A stretch of DNA of 64,000 nucleotides from Chrysophaeum taylorii. Taxonomy: Eukaryota > Sar > Pelagophyceae > Pelagomonadales > Pelagomonadaceae. The position numbers and the translations under genes were made by a program. Position 1 is the first letter of the stretch. The number at the start of each line of letters is the position of its first letter. This document shows, in pieces, positions 53,213 to 64,000 of this stretch. Location: contig JAQMWT010000664.1 in assembly GCA_029834535.1 (NCBI GenBank), positions 248,001-312,000 on the forward strand. The letters run 5' to 3'. Below the pieces are notes generated by a model that worked only from the letters and a program-made list of their open reading frames with translations, did no database searches and was not told the origin of the DNA.

Positions 53213-54299
53213 AACGGCGGCGTTGGACGCAAAAAAGAAACGCCAGCAGCAGCAGAAAGTTTTTTTTCTTCGCGGAGGGAGGCCTTAGCGTATTGCGAGA
53301 AGGAAGGAGTAGGGGGCAAGAAGGAAGTGCATGACTGACCACCCAGAGTGGATTGAGCTCGTCATCACCTGGAGACGACAGCTCGACGATCGACTGAAGG
53401 GGCGTGTTTCGTTTGATGAAACAGCCGCGACGCACGCTCGAAACTCGGACCGGACGTTGCTCGGAGCAGGCGCCTGTGAAATGGATCGTTTTTGAGAGCA
53501 ACAGCAAGGCACGAGCTGCGAAGAGATTGGAGTCAACAAACAAAGTGCGCCATATTCTACTCATCGATCGTCGACTTGAGAACCACCGGCGAAGCGGCGG
53601 ACGGCCGCCGCGAGAAAGTAAAGTTCAACAACTACAAACTTGTGCCTTTCGCCTTCGGATGAATTTAATTCTTCATTCATAATAGGTTTTTACTTCGCCC
53701 GCAACTCGGATCAGCACGAAAGTGATCTCAAGCAACGCGAAGTGCGATGGTCGAGGAGGGAGTCCTTTGCGGGAAATAAATAAATAAATTATCCACGGGA
53801 AATCGCTTCGCGCCCAACTCTCAAGGTGGCGGGGATTGTATTACGGACGAGCACGGCGGCATATCGGTCGGACCCCCGCCTTGTCTCCTGAACCTCGACG
53901 AGACGCCCCAGTTTTGTTTTTTTTTTTCGTGGACTACCGCCGACAACAACAAACAAAGGTTTTTAAGGGTGACGTCTGCTGCCTGCCTTATACGCGGCTT
54001 TTTTTTTTTTTTTTCTCGGCGGCAATGCGCGAAGCAGCGCTGCAAGGACGGCTGCGGCCTTGACAACGGCGCCGCGTGCGACGCCAGCTGAAGATGAAGA
54101 GGAGAGCGACGCGAAGCGCGAGATCGGGCTCACGATCGTCGCCGCCGTCGGCGACCCCAGCGCCACGAAGAAACCCGAGACCCGCTCCAAAGCTGCGGGC
54201 AGACACGACTGCCACGGTCTGTCTGTCCAAAAGATCGGGAGTCGCGTCCCACATCGCTCGAGTTCTCGGTCCATGATTGCAGCAACAAAAAAGTTAAAC
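53213..54299. other. Region without a recognised gene
   Basis: Plus-strand frames at 53,404-53,682 (MKQPRRTLETRTGRCSEQAP), 53,836-54,063 and 54,060-54,308 (EEESDAKREIGLTIVAAVGD) are unassigned. Poly-T runs at 53,917-53,929 and 54,000-54,014 separate them. The last ORF may be the start of the hAT-B protein, since it directly precedes hAT-B-like sequence. Confidence 0.3.
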
Positions 54300-54993
54300 T
54301 TTCGCTGAGGGAAGTCAACGAATAAGATGAAGATGGCTGCAAATTTGGGTCTGGCATCACGCCGCAACCGTCATCTGTCGTCGCCTCCTCAGCAGCAATC
54401 TGCGGAATCGGACGATACCTGACTTCAATGTAAAGTTCGAAAGCGTCTTCGTGAAGTGGGTGGTCTCGCATCGGCTCGAGGAATTTATTTCCTGGCGACC
54501 GACCTCCCTCTCGGATTTGAACAACAGTCGGCAAGCTCTAGACGCGAAAAATAGAAGCCAGCAACCTACGCTACTACCTTCCAGAGCACGAGGCTTGAAG
54601 AGCAATCAATCAATGTCGCTGCCTGGCCTCCTGAGAGCTATAGCTTCTGCGAGCGCATCATCTCAGCTGCCAACTTATCGTCATGACTGGGGGTGCTGCA
54701 ACACCCTCCTCGGACCTGGACATGCTCGTGATCCCGAACGAGGAGTTTATTTATTAACTTTTAGCTCGCGACAAGTACGGCCACATCGATCCTCATTCAA
54801 GTATACCCCGACAAAGGTGACGCGACGATTATTAACCATTAAAGAGTCCGCTCATCACATCGTTGCGTACTAGTGGCACCCGCGGCTGTAATGCTCGACT
54901 TTTACTTTACGAATTCCTTTGCGCTCAAAAAAGTGTGGTGCTCGCTACATTACTAAACTGACTGCTAAGAGGGTGGTATAGTAAATGCACAAC
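54300..54993 (+). mobile_element. hAT-B copy 3 (left end missing)
   Basis: It aligns with hAT-B copies 1 and 2: AAAGCGTCTTCGTGAAG, GAGCGCATCATCTCAGCTGC, GGGGGTGCTGCAACACCCTC, ACAAGTACGGCCACATCGAT and CATTACTAAACTGACTGCTA in order. The right inverted repeat AGTAAATGCACAAC ends at 54,993 without its last four bases. It holds only the C-terminal hAT segment, frameshifted. Confidence 0.75.
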
Positions 54994-55890
54994 AGGTCGG
55001 GCTTGACGATTATTTATTTTTAAAACTTAAAGTCTCGGAACGCCGCCGCGTTGGCTCGAGTCGACGACGACGAAGAACTCGGCACTGCCGAGCTTCGCGA
55101 GGACGGACGTCCTCCGGTGATTTTGGTGGCGGGTCCTGAGGCGAGGCTGTCCTCGAAGAAGAAGGCCCATTATTCGTGCTGGCGGCAGTCGGCGGGGCTC
55201 GGGACATGGGAGGCAGCATCCCAAATTGCGGCGGTGCCGATGGCCGAGCCGAGACGCCAGAGGGCACCGCCCGGGCGCGAGTTTTTTTTTTTTTTTGTAC
55301 GAGGAAGCTGAGCGTCTCGACGAGGGCCTGCGCGTTAGTTACCGCACTGGCCGTCGATCTCGCTCGAGATACGGCAGAGGCGGTAGCAATGCTTGAAGGC
55401 CGGCTCCACGAGGACCTTGCCGCTCAAGTTGCCCGTGTTGTCGTCGAAGTGGTCCACCTGCGAGCGATGACCTCTCGGCAGCGGGCACGAAGGGGCACTA
55501 AGGGGGCATTGGCATTACCTCCGAATGCATTCCGCTCGTTAAAAAAATTTCGCTGTCGAGGAGAACCTGCTGCAGCTCGAGCGTCTGTCTCCTGGACTGT
55601 GATGGTCGTGTTCACAGCGACATTTTTCATGGCACAGAGTCCGCAGTCGGTTGAAATGCCGTGCGCCCCCTTTCGCGCGACGCGACGACGGCCCGAGCAT
55701 TCGTTGCCGCGGTGGAAGACGTCAAGAATAGCGAGAAGCGTACGACATCGTGGGGGATGACGGTGACGTTGATGACACGACGGACCCACAAGACGCCGCC
55801 GCTATTGATGCCATTGGCGAGCAAGTTGCACCACCAGTGGCTTTGTTATCGACATGACGAGGGAGCTCGAGAATGACATTATCGGCAAGC
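54994..55890 (-). pseudogene. Possible cysteine-protease-like gene fragment
   Basis: The minus strand carries TDCGLCAMKNVAVN at ~55.62 kb. This resembles the catalytic-cysteine motif (NCGLCALRN) of papain-fold deubiquitinase-like or Ulp1-like proteases. Other frames nearby read NGINSGGVLWVRRVINVTVI upstream and GNLSGKVLVEPAFKHCYRLC downstream, consistent with one broken ORF. A proline/arginine-rich tail follows (55,010-55,267). The family assignment rests on one short motif and could be wrong. A plus-strand 194-codon frame (55,176-55,760) is likely its shadow. Confidence 0.25.
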
Positions 55891-56475
55891 AGATCCTCTC
55901 GAAGAGGCAGAGTACGGTTGGTACTACGGCACCTAGGTAGTAGCTCGCCGAATGAATGGCGCGGTCTTCGTGCGATTCATTCACATGAGCCGAGACGAGT
56001 GGTGTTGTCCCGCCGTGTGTGTGGTCTACGAGGGCGAGGCTAAGACCAATGCCGAAACCTGCCGGACGAAGACCCTCAAGTCGAGTTCCGGCGCTCTTTT
56101 GTTTGAACTCGCGTTTTTTTTCCCTCGCGGCGAGATTGCATGGTACCTCCTCGCTCGCTCCTTTCTTGAGCTAAGTCTCCTTTTCAATGCCACTCCACCA
56201 GGATGTCACCACGACATCTTCGCATCCTGCTTCTTGACGTCAGTCCACCCCCGCAGTATATTTTGTGCACTCTTCTTACTGCTAGACCGAGATAACATGG
56301 TGAATTATAGCGTGACTCGTTGGTACGTTTTCGCAGTACAAATTCGAACAAAAAAATCGCCACCCGCCCAGCGCGTCAAAAATCGCCTTGTGCCTTTCTT
56401 AAAGGGAAAATTCCCTTGGGGGATCATGGTTTACGTACCCAGGGAAAATAAATTAATTTTGGGTATGGCACTATA

Positions 56476-56858
56476 TATAAATATTCCTTACCCTGATCGC
56501 CGACCGCATGGTTGCGATGGAGGACGGTGCCTCATGAATCCTGAGCCTTGCGAGGGCATCCGCCCTCCCGGCGTAGGTTGGCACCTATTCGCCTCCCGGG
56601 CGGGCCGGTTGGCAGCCGGGAAAACGTTCGCAGTGGGACGGGGTATGATGGCCGGGGGGCGAAGACGGAAGGTTATCGACGAGTTGGTTGTCAGTCACAT
56701 CGCGGTGGTCTCCTCGTCGCATGGCGACAAGCTTGATGATCACTCTCCGCCGACCCACCTTTCGGCGCCCCTCGTCTACAGGCCCGTGATTCCGGACTGG
56801 CTCCTGTCGGTCCGGCCTGGCTCCCATGCTCGGGAGAGGTCTGAAGTTAGTTAGTTAG
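56476..56858 (+). mobile_element. SINE copy 2
   Basis: A 383-bp insertion with the target duplication CACTATA at 56,469-56,475 and 56,859-56,865, splitting the MULE-2 terminal repeat. It ends GGGAGAGGTCTGAAGTTAG plus TTAG repeats, the LINE1-like 3' end. Its body matches SINE copy 1 throughout. A 5' box-A/box-B pair could not be defined with confidence. Confidence 0.75.
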
Positions 56859-56987
56859 CACTATAAGAAGTCTTCAAGTCGTGACGTCACTCCTGATGCA
56901 CACGACTAAAAAAATCACCAGCGTTCAGCATATGGCGGAGCGACGGCTGCGACCACTCGACGAGATATTATTTGTCGCTGCTTTGAA

Positions 56988-57110
56988 GATAAGATAAGAT
57001 AAGATAAGATAAGATAAGATAAGATAAGATAAGATAAGATAAGATAAGATAAGATAAGATAAGATAAGATAAGATAAGATAAGATAAGATAAGATAAGAT
57101 AAGATAAGAT
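56988..57110. repeat. (GATAA)n microsatellite
   Basis: About 24 perfect GATAA units lie directly after CTTTGAA in MULE-2, the position where MULE-1 has only a few degenerate units following a splice-donor sequence. Confidence 0.95.
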
Positions 57111-58355
57111 GCTCACTGGGAACGAGCGCGACGGAACGTCCTGTATGCTGCGAGATGGAGCAAATTAGCGTCGTCGTCGTCGTCACGATCGGCGGCGGTC
57201 TGTCTCGACAAGGTACTCCTGCGTCGTCGCTTCGCGGACGAGTGGACCGAGAAGTGCCCCGCATTCACATCCAAGTCTCTGGTGCTCGTAGAGTACGGTC
57301 TGGCGAAGTATGAGAAAAAAAAAAGTGCCGCCTGGATCAACCAGAACGGGTGCGCTCCCGGTACGCCGCGCGACAACAACGGCAACAACGAATCCTGCAA
57401 CAACCTCATCAAGGAGGATGGCACTGCCCGCGAGGTCGTCGGCGTAGTAGGTTCTTCCAGCCTGGAGAAGCATCGTCCGGTACCTCGAGACTCGGAGGAG
57501 CCAAAACGATGGCTATTTTATTGCTCAGCACCCGCAGATAGATCAACGGCAGGGATTTTGAAGGAGGCGCAGGAGTACGTACATTCACACGCTGGCAAAA
57601 GCTCATGATGGCGATTTTTCCTCAAGAAAATAAAGTCCGGCACCTTCGTCTTATACTCTCGTGTCCGCCGGACGCGAAGCAGTCATCAAGGGCATTTTTT
57701 TCTGTCAAGGCGACCAAGCGCGAGCAGACCATTCGATTTCTCCGTGACTTTGTTGTCGTCGTCGCAGAAAACGGCGGCTTGTCTCGCACCACCCTGGACG
57801 GGAAGTCCCTGGACACGAGGCTCTGAGCATCGTCGGGGCGGCCCACGTCCTCAAAAAGGCTGGACCCGGGAAACATCAATCGCACACACGTTCTACACTC
57901 GTGCAGCTGCCGTGCAAATTCAGGCACTATTATTACAAGTTCAAGCACGTTCTCGCTCTCGCAATCCGCCTCAAGCACGCACAAGTCCCGGAAAACACGA
58001 TTATCCTCTTCCCTTCCGCAAGCGCGGCCGTGGTCGCGGTGCCAAAGCGCACGGCGGAGAGGCGCCGTTGAGCGCGAAGAAGCCTGCTCGACATTTCGGC
58101 CGCAACTAAGCGCGCTGCCATTCCAGGCTCGGGTGCCACCCCACCCCACACCAGACCAAAACCTTCAAGCAGCCGCACCGCCACGACACTGTGCGCGTCT
58201 CTCTTTCTTTCTAGAGCGGTTTCAAGCGACGAGTCAGTTCAGGGTTGCAGCCACGTAGCACCGTTAAACGCTTGACTGGAGTTCTTATAGTGCCATAGGG
58301 TTTTTTTTAATTATCCCTTAGTACGAACGCAAACCATTATCCCAAGAGCGACCCG

Positions 58356-59159
58356 GTCCCTTTCTTAAAATTGGGCGAGTCGCGGCCAAAATTGTGCCTC
58401 GAGATATTTTATCATACAGAATCCCCCCTGTAGACGGCGGGACTTGAGCAGCTCCGCCGTCCGAGGTAGGGCCGACGCGGATACGTACTTCTCGGTCGAA
58501 TGAGAGATTGGTTGCTACCCCATATAGGCGGCGAAAACTCCTTTGACGGCGGATGGCTCCTTCAACCAAAGCCGAGGAGATGATGCCGACGATTTTTTTG
58601 AGCACTGCGCAATTCTTGCGCCAGCGCATTCAAGGCGCGATCTTGATATTCCACCGAAAATCCCCAAACAGATTCTCCTCCCGCTGTTTTAACGCGTAGT
58701 CCTCGACTTTTGGGAGTCCGAGGCCGTGGGAGTCCTCCGGATTCTCCATCCCCCAAAAAAAGGGGTGACGGGCGACTACCGCCCGCGGGATCATGATGCT
58801 CGAGGTGACTCGCGCAGAAAAAGATCCTTTCGTGCGCGACTCAACGTCATCTGCGAGGCCCGAGACGCGAGTTCCGACCGTCCGACACCACGTTCTCGCT
58901 CAAGCTGGCGCTGAAGAAACGGCGTGAGCACGGTCAGGACTCGTGTACTGTTCACCAACTTGAAGTTAAGGCCTTCGACCTTCTCTGGGAGGTGCTCGCG
59001 AAGTTCCCGCCAAAGCGAAGTCATCGTCAAAGGGCCTCGTATCGTATCCAGGTCCACTTCTCGGTCAGCGGTGTCGTCGCCTCGGTCGACTCTCGATCAT
59101 CGGCGTCAAGCATGGCGACAGTTCTGTTCATGGCGGCGGCACTGACGACGTCGTTTCGA
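58356..59159. other. Unassigned sequence with minus-strand ORFs
   Basis: Minus-strand frames 58,318-58,629 (KNCAVLKKIVGIISSALVEG), 58,562-58,756 (GFSVEYQDRALNALAQELRS) and 58,791-59,057 (LREHLPEKVEGLNFKLVNST) look protein-like but match nothing I recognise. They might be one broken gene or transposon ORF. Confidence 0.25.
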
Positions 59160-60115
59160 CGTCGCCATATGGACCCGCGTGTCTACCGTACGCGGGAGGA
59201 CAGTTTTTTCCAGATGACGAACCGGAGTTGGTCCGCTCGCGACGATGAGTTTTTTCCCTTCGATGATGATGTCGCGGCGTACGCCCGACGACGTCGCCTT
59301 TCTCTTCTAGCTTGGAACGCCACATCCCCGCCAGCGAGACGCCGCCGCGCCTCGAAAAATTGCGACGCCTGGAGGGAGGTGCATTGCGGCAACCGACACG
59401 CGAAGCCGGCGTCCAAAACGGAGACGTTGTTCGTCGCTCGCCCGGCACACACCTCCTGTCCGTACGGCGACCCAAAGTCGGTCGTTCGACGACACGGACC
59501 TCTCGGAGGACATCGAGCTCGGGCGCGCCCGCTTCGTACTGGTGGTCGACTACTTCAAGTACCTCGGTACGGTCCTCTCGCGCGACTCGACTGCCGCGAC
59601 GACTCAGGCGTCTACGCGCGGATCAAGAAGGCGTTTTTCTCAGGCCTTCGGTGCCTTGCGGGACTGCGTCTTCTTCGCCTCGAAGTCCCTCTCGCCCCAA
59701 GCGCCTCGTCCCCTGCGTCTCGCTCGTCCTAGCCATCCTCCTTCGCGCTGCGGAGTCGTGGTGCCTCACTCCTCTTCCGCCGGCTGCGGTGCTTCCTCCC
59801 GCGCCCGCGTCGTGTGTCTCGTGACCCGGAAGCACACCTGCCTACACCACATCTCTCGACGGTGACCCTGCCTCGAGTCCATCGACGTCTACGTCACGCG
59901 CCGCCAGCCGGTCACGTCGCCCGCATGCTCCCGACTCCCTCGCGAGATAAGATGCTCTCGTCTTGGGTCCGCTCCAAGAGCGCCCACCGATGACGTACGT
60001 ACGTCAGGACGCTCGCCAAGGCGGCGCTTCGGAAATGCGACGTCCCCTTCAATTCGTGACACGACCTCGCACAAGACCAGTGGCCGTCCGCAATCTACTC
60101 GTCCTTCACACCTTG
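59160..60115 (+). mobile_element. LINE1 copy 2: decayed 3' part
   Basis: It aligns with 10,780-11,720 over the reverse-transcriptase end. The YADDVAF box has decayed here (VAAYARRRRLSLLAW). Segments FKYLGTVLSRD, AFGALRDCVFFASKSL and VTRKHTCLHHIS correspond to copy 1. Many short insertions and deletions break it, and it lacks the TTAG tail. From 60,116 to 60,330 nothing is recognised. Confidence 0.75.
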
Positions 60116-60330
60116 TACCCCATAGCTAGTACGATTCTTCTCCCGATCGCCCGCTACTTTTCGATGCTATTTTCTCGAAACGAAGAGTTTCGGTTAAGCT
60201 CGGTACTTTAAACGTCGCAGCCACAAATGAAACCTTTCCCTTTGGTCTTGCGCAGCCTTTTGTGAGTTAGTGCACCCCCTTTCCACTTTCATAAGAGTGA
60301 GTCGCCTTCAACAAATGTAGCCTTAGGTGT

Positions 60331-61400
60331 TACGCATTTGCGAACAGCTTGGCCCGGAGGTAAGAATCTTCTTCTCGCTCGCCGTCGAGGGTGGCCCAAT
60401 CAAATAAAGGAACGTGAACAACGTCGTCCCAGCCAAGACGCCGTAGCAGTCGGGACTTGGGCCCGTTCTCAACCCTCGTTCTCTTGAGGTAGTGGTGTGG
60501 CCCGTCGACTTCGACCGCGCGCTTGGAGTCGGGTTGAGCCATGTCGAGCGACAATCCCTCTTCGGTCGCGTGCTCGAAGACGTGCGGCGTCCAGCCAACT
60601 CGGTCCAAAGCGGTGGTCGCAACGTCGCGTTGGATCACGGTGTTGGGTCCTGACGTTGATACGCCATCTGGAGCATTTGCTGGAGCTTTGACGGCGGCGA
60701 GCACCGGTCGGGCCACACGAGGCCAAAGTGCAACGATGCAAGGTGGAGCTGCGACAGTCCACGAGATGCGTCGAGATCTGTGACAGCGAAGTAGGCGAGC
60801 TCGGTGAAAAATTCGGGGTCTTTTTTCCAGTCAACGCAGGCGAATGCCCACGCCGTGTTGGCAAGACTTCGAGGATTGAATTCGCCCAGCAGTGACCGGG
60901 CTGCCAGGGCCATCGAGTCAAAAAGCATAGGTGCCTCGATGCGCGCCGTCGCGAAGGCCCACGCCACTTTAGCGAGATTCTGCGCGTCAAAACTCTCGAA
61001 TGCAGCGCTGGCTGGAGGGCAACGACGCGGCGATCGCGTCGCATTTTGGGAGTTCTTCGTCCTCCAAGCTTGCCGACACGGTGCGCCGCAGTCGATGAGC
61101 GCTGAATTTGTCGCCGCAAAGAGCGAAAGAATCGTCTCCTGAGTCGCACCATCTGCTTCCCCCACTTTACATGTTGCCGTCGCTTCCGCAGCCGAGAGAA
61201 AGTGTCTATTGCCCCTCACCCTCTTCTACTATGGCGGCGCCAGTCTCGGGACGTCTCGGTCGTCTTGATAATCAGCTTCGCGAAGGCCCAACCTTGCGTT
61301 CGACGGCGTGTCCTCGTTCGGGCATGAGTCGACGAGGCGGTGGCCAGTTTGGATCTCCATTTGCTCGCGATCCGTTTCGAGATACAGTTGAAGCGACCAA
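60331..61400 (-). pseudogene. RAP3: RAP-domain pseudogene with a collapsed repeat array
   Basis: The minus strand matches RAP1/RAP2 from the N-terminal region (YLETDREQM-like start near 61.38 kb) through one full repeat (FDAQNLAKVAWAFATARIEA) and the terminal degenerate repeat (NTAWAFACVDWKKDPEFFTE). The linker (LHLASLHFGLVWPDRCSP) and RAP domain (AVEVDGPHHYLKRTRVENG, RRLGWDDVVHVPLFDW) follow. Reading moves between the frames at 60,635-61,219, 60,469-61,152 and 60,330-60,716, so several frameshifts are present. Several are 3-bp or 1-bp tandem duplications relative to the intact genes (for example GACGACGTTGTT for GACGTTGT). Fifteen of sixteen repeats are gone, or never arose in this copy. Confidence 0.85.
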
Positions 61401-61427
61401 CCCCTTACCTTGCGGGACCATTTTACT

Positions 61428-62777
61428 CAGCGTTGTGCATTTACTCTAAACGTAACAAATATTACGAAATTCTTTTACTTTTCCTAATTTACTTTACCTT
61501 TACTTTACAGTCGTCGTTTTCAAAATGATGATGGTAAAGTAATTCATTTACATTACGAATTGTCCGTACGTCACCCATGTCGGCGAGTCGAGTTGAGCGA
61601 CGTCGCGGGGTCTTGTCGACGCGATGTCTGCGTTACGGACCCCCCCGCATGCTTGACGGCCAGGCCGAGTCCCGAAGAGGAGCAGTCAGTCGCCTCCGAT
61701 GGCATGCCACACCAAGAATGGGATCGAGGGTGGTACTAATGACGACGGTGAGGAGGAGGACGGCAACGCCTTCATGCGACTGCGCCGGCGTCCGACTCAG
61801 ATGACGACAACGAGCCCGACTGCTGGGCCGAAGCCATTCCGAAGAGCAGGAGCAACCTGATTATAATTATTCGGAGGAGGAGGTGATGCCGGAGGACTTC
61901 AAGGTGGAGTTCGAACGCGTCTTCGTGAAGCGGGTCCACAATACGCTTGCACCATCGAGTGAGCGAGTGGCTCAAGGAATTTATTATTTTCTGACGACCT
62001 CTCTCCGACACCTCCAGGATTCCAACCTCTTGGACATATGATGTTGCTCAACGTCGTCGGCAAGCTCTTCGCGCGAATGGAAGGCAAAAAACCGGGGGTA
62101 GTACGGCTACCTTCCAGACATTGCACGAGGCTCGAAGGGCAATCAATCAACATCGGCGCGCTGCCTGGCCTGGCCTGCTGAGATTTGGTTCTGCGAGCGC
62201 ATCAGTACGGCTACCTTCCAGACATTGCACGAGGCTCGAAGGGCAATCAATCAATATCGGCGCGCTGCCTGGCCTGGCCTGCTGAGAGGTGGTTCTGCGA
62301 GCGCATCATCTCCGCTGCCAACTTACTGTCATGACTGAGGGTGCTGCAACACCATCCTCGGAGCTGGACATGCTCGTGGTGACCCTGCGCATGAACAAGA
62401 AGATAATTTATTAAGTGGACTCGAGGCAAGTACGGCCACATGGATCCTCAAGAAGTTCGAGTGCAAGAAGTCCGAGATCATTCATTCCCCTCGAAGAAAA
62501 AGGAGACGAGACGAGTAACCACGAAGATTAACCATTTTAAGAGCAAGCGAGTCCGCTCATCACATCGTTGCGTTGTGCTCCGTCGTCGTCCCTGCACGAG
62601 GGTGGGGCTGGATTAGAAATACGGCAAAATTAAAAATTTTCAGCCCGAGCAGCTAAGCTTTACCTTTACCTTTACTTTACGCGCCACCCAGCGGTAAAAA
62701 ATGCTCGACTTTCACTTTACGAATTACTTTTACTCAAAAGGTGTGGTAAGTTATGCTCGTTACATTACTAAACTGAT
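61428..62777 (+). mobile_element. hAT-B copy 2 (right terminal repeat lost)
   Basis: The left end CAGCGTTGTGCATTTACT is at 61,428. The body aligns with 14,225-15,516 over its length to CATTACTAAACTGATT (62,777), after which poly-A replaces the final ~20 bp. It contains a 95-bp internal tandem duplication near 62,095-62,285. Compared with copy 1 it has many additional short tandem units (for example GCAATCAATCAATATC against GCAATATC). The dimerisation-domain reading frame is destroyed. Confidence 0.8.
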
Positions 62778-63405
62778 TCCAAAAAAAAAAACCTCAACAC
62801 AGGGCGTCGTGACGTCCCATCCGGCTGCAGAAAACTCGATATCTTTGGCGTTCGGCGACGAGCATACTTCACAGGCCCCATCGTACCAGCACCTTGATAG
62901 TACTCGCCCGTCCACGAGCAAGAAACGCGGTGATTGACACGGCTGTTTATTGTGAGCGCACGTTTTAGCGTCGCTCCCCGAGGCCTTTTGAGAGCTTCAC
63001 GCCAATTTAGGTCTGAGGGCCTGGACAGCGGCGCGCTCTATAGGGCTTTGGTTCCTATTCGTGCATTCAGTGCCGACGATACCACAGAAGTTTCAGAAGT
63101 CTTAGCGTCGACGACCCAGTTGTTGTTGTTGTTTCAACCGGCCGACGCCGCGCCTGGTCCGATTGCTGCCTTTTGAAAGAGACTCTCGAAAAACGCAACG
63201 CGGAGTTGCTGGCGTCGCCGAACTCTCGTACGATCGATCCTCGGCATCAACCGCAAACACAGCAGGCCCGAGATGCGATCGACTTCATCAAAGGCCGAAG
63301 CGAACGACTTCATCAAAGGCCCAGCGTTTTGACACGCGGTGCGACCGCCTCCTGATCGACCCGCCACAGGAGTCCAAGACTGCGACAAAAAGGAGCGTCG
63401 ATGTA
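62778..63405. other. Region without a recognised gene
   Basis: Plus-strand frames 62,934-63,176 and 63,173-63,355 (KETLEKRNAELLASPNSRTI, ARDAIDFIKGRSERLHQRPS) could be exons of an unknown gene but lack ATG starts or domain matches. Confidence 0.25.
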
Positions 63406-63753
63406 TCATCGTCGACTGGACACTACCACGTCTCCTCCTAGCAAAGTGACAACAATCCAGTCCACCGAGTAGTTAGATGCCAGCCTGTTAGGCGGGACCC
63501 AGTTGTGCGATGCCTCATCACACGGATCCTCGAGTACCAACCGCATAGCCGCATCGTAGACAGTCCTGTCCACTATGCCTCCTGACATCCTAACGGTCCC
63601 CCTCACACCTGTGCTAGGTCTCGTGACGTCAACAAATGTTCTGGTCACACGTGCCGTACTCCAGTCCTCATCAGCCCACTTGCGTGACATACTCACACCA
63701 AAAAAAGTTCGTAGCAACCATACTGTGATTGAAGTCTCTGCAATGGTGGCCAT
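63406..63753 (-). CDS. Hypothetical ORF, 115 codons
   Basis: An ATG ORF begins MATIAETSITVWLLRTFFGV and has balanced composition (WADEDWSTARVTRTFVDVTR, NWVPPNRLASNYSVDWIVVT). The frame is open ~20-40 codons further upstream without ATG. No family is recognised. The surrounding 63.4-64.0 kb lacks the poly-A/T runs and triplet repeats seen elsewhere, which may mark a different type of sequence. From 63,754 to 64,000 nothing else is seen. Confidence 0.3.
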   Translation of the reverse strand: MATIAETSITVWLLRTFFGVSMSRKWADEDWSTARVTRTFVDVTRPSTGVRGTVRMSGGIVDRTVYDAAMRLVLEDPCDEASHNWVPPNRLASNYSVDWIVVTLLGGDVVVSSRR

Positions 63754-64000
63754 AGTACCTAGTGTATGCCTGTGACAACAACACTTTGCATACCTACTCG
63801 GGACCAGCACTACCCTAGTTGTGTCGGTCGTATGGGGTGGTCGTTCGCGGGAGTGTAGGTCACAACAGCATAGTGGTGACTCTCTTCAGCAGCCACCTAT
63901 CATCGACGCTCACCCTAGAACAGTGGTACCTCAACAGATGTGACTCAACAGATCCAGCCCTGTTGTATGTACTCTGTTTTAAACTCCTGTTCTGCTACAT

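Larger units (their letters stand above)
56404..58355 (+). mobile_element. MULE-2: Mutator-like element with a SINE insertion
   Basis: The left terminal repeat starts GGGAAAATTCCCTTGGGGGA (56,404). The right end is CTTATAGTGCCATAGG ... CCAAGAGCGACCCGG (58,275-58,355). The SINE splits the left repeat. The ORF start ATG lies at 56,932 (MAERRLRPLDEILFVAALK) and runs into the GATAA array. A later plus-strand frame (57,282-57,608) has a MULE C-terminal pattern (RDNNGNNESCNNLIKEDGTA, then REVVGVV). A SWIM-like segment with the motif PFRKRGRGRGAKAHGGEAPL closes it at ~58.02-58.08 kb, shared with MULE-1. The two terminal repeats are of different subtypes. Most of the DDE domain is missing. Confidence 0.7.

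Noticed and set aside
55952-56854. A 300-codon plus-strand ORF
   Set aside because: It runs through a MULE terminal repeat and the inserted SINE, so its length is accidental. The first ~130 codons match nothing recognised.
56988-57110. GATAA array considered as telomeric sequence
   Set aside because: It is internal to a MULE, flanked on both sides by element sequence, and derives from a degenerate intron start.

Overview
The window is nuclear DNA from a eukaryote, most likely a microalga (a pelagophyte-like stramenopile is my best guess; this is inference). The clues are two large RAP-domain genes with tandem 37-residue 'NPQDLANTAWAFATA' repeats, a FAIM/PX/PDZ protein, a lack of bacterial operons, and a dense mix of Copia, LINE, SINE, hAT, MULE and Helitron-like sequence. 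No rRNA, tRNA or CRISPR array was seen.

Host genes are few. RAP1 (21,202-24,063, minus) and RAP2 (39,036-42,212, plus) are intact paralogues, each with exactly sixteen 111-bp repeat units (1,776 bp) before a conserved C-terminal RAP domain. A third copy (60,331-61,400, minus) is a pseudogene with the array collapsed to about one unit. A 302-codon gene at 32,761-33,669 joins a FAIM-like domain, a PX domain and a PDZ-like domain. Weaker candidates are a poly-Q ORF head-to-head with it, a convergent 96-codon ORF, and small ORFs near 1.6-3.9 kb, 55 kb and 63.5 kb.

The rest is mostly nested mobile DNA. 0-4 kb: unclassified repeat R1 (inverted copy of 42.5-44.0 kb), then unassigned ORFs. 4.2-10.7 kb: a decayed Copia fossil split by a SINE. 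10.7-11.8 kb: a LINE 3' end. 11.9-20.95 kb: a three-level nest, hAT-A containing hAT-B (8-bp duplication GGTTTTTT) containing a young Copia (5-bp duplication GATTT, 96-bp LTRs with one mismatch). 24-29.5 kb: four Helitron-helicase tails and stacked LINE2 tails, inserted inside another Copia fossil that resumes to 31.85 kb. 34-38.9 kb: LINE2, R1, an unclassified repeat R2 and a MULE end. 42.5-44.7 kb: the fullest R1 copy. 45.35-47.8 kb: an element with motif-rich ends. 48.4-52.6 kb: a MULE with a complete hAT-A in its terminal repeat. 56.4-58.4 kb: a MULE with a SINE in its terminal repeat. 59-62.8 kb: LINE, RAP pseudogene and hAT-B.

The most unusual signal is mutational. Copies of the same hAT, Helitron, MULE and RAP-pseudogene sequences differ largely by short tandem duplications of 2-5 bp, and within a pair one copy carries most of the extra units. 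This could be an undescribed decay process for duplicated DNA in this genome, or an assembly artefact that reads could exclude.
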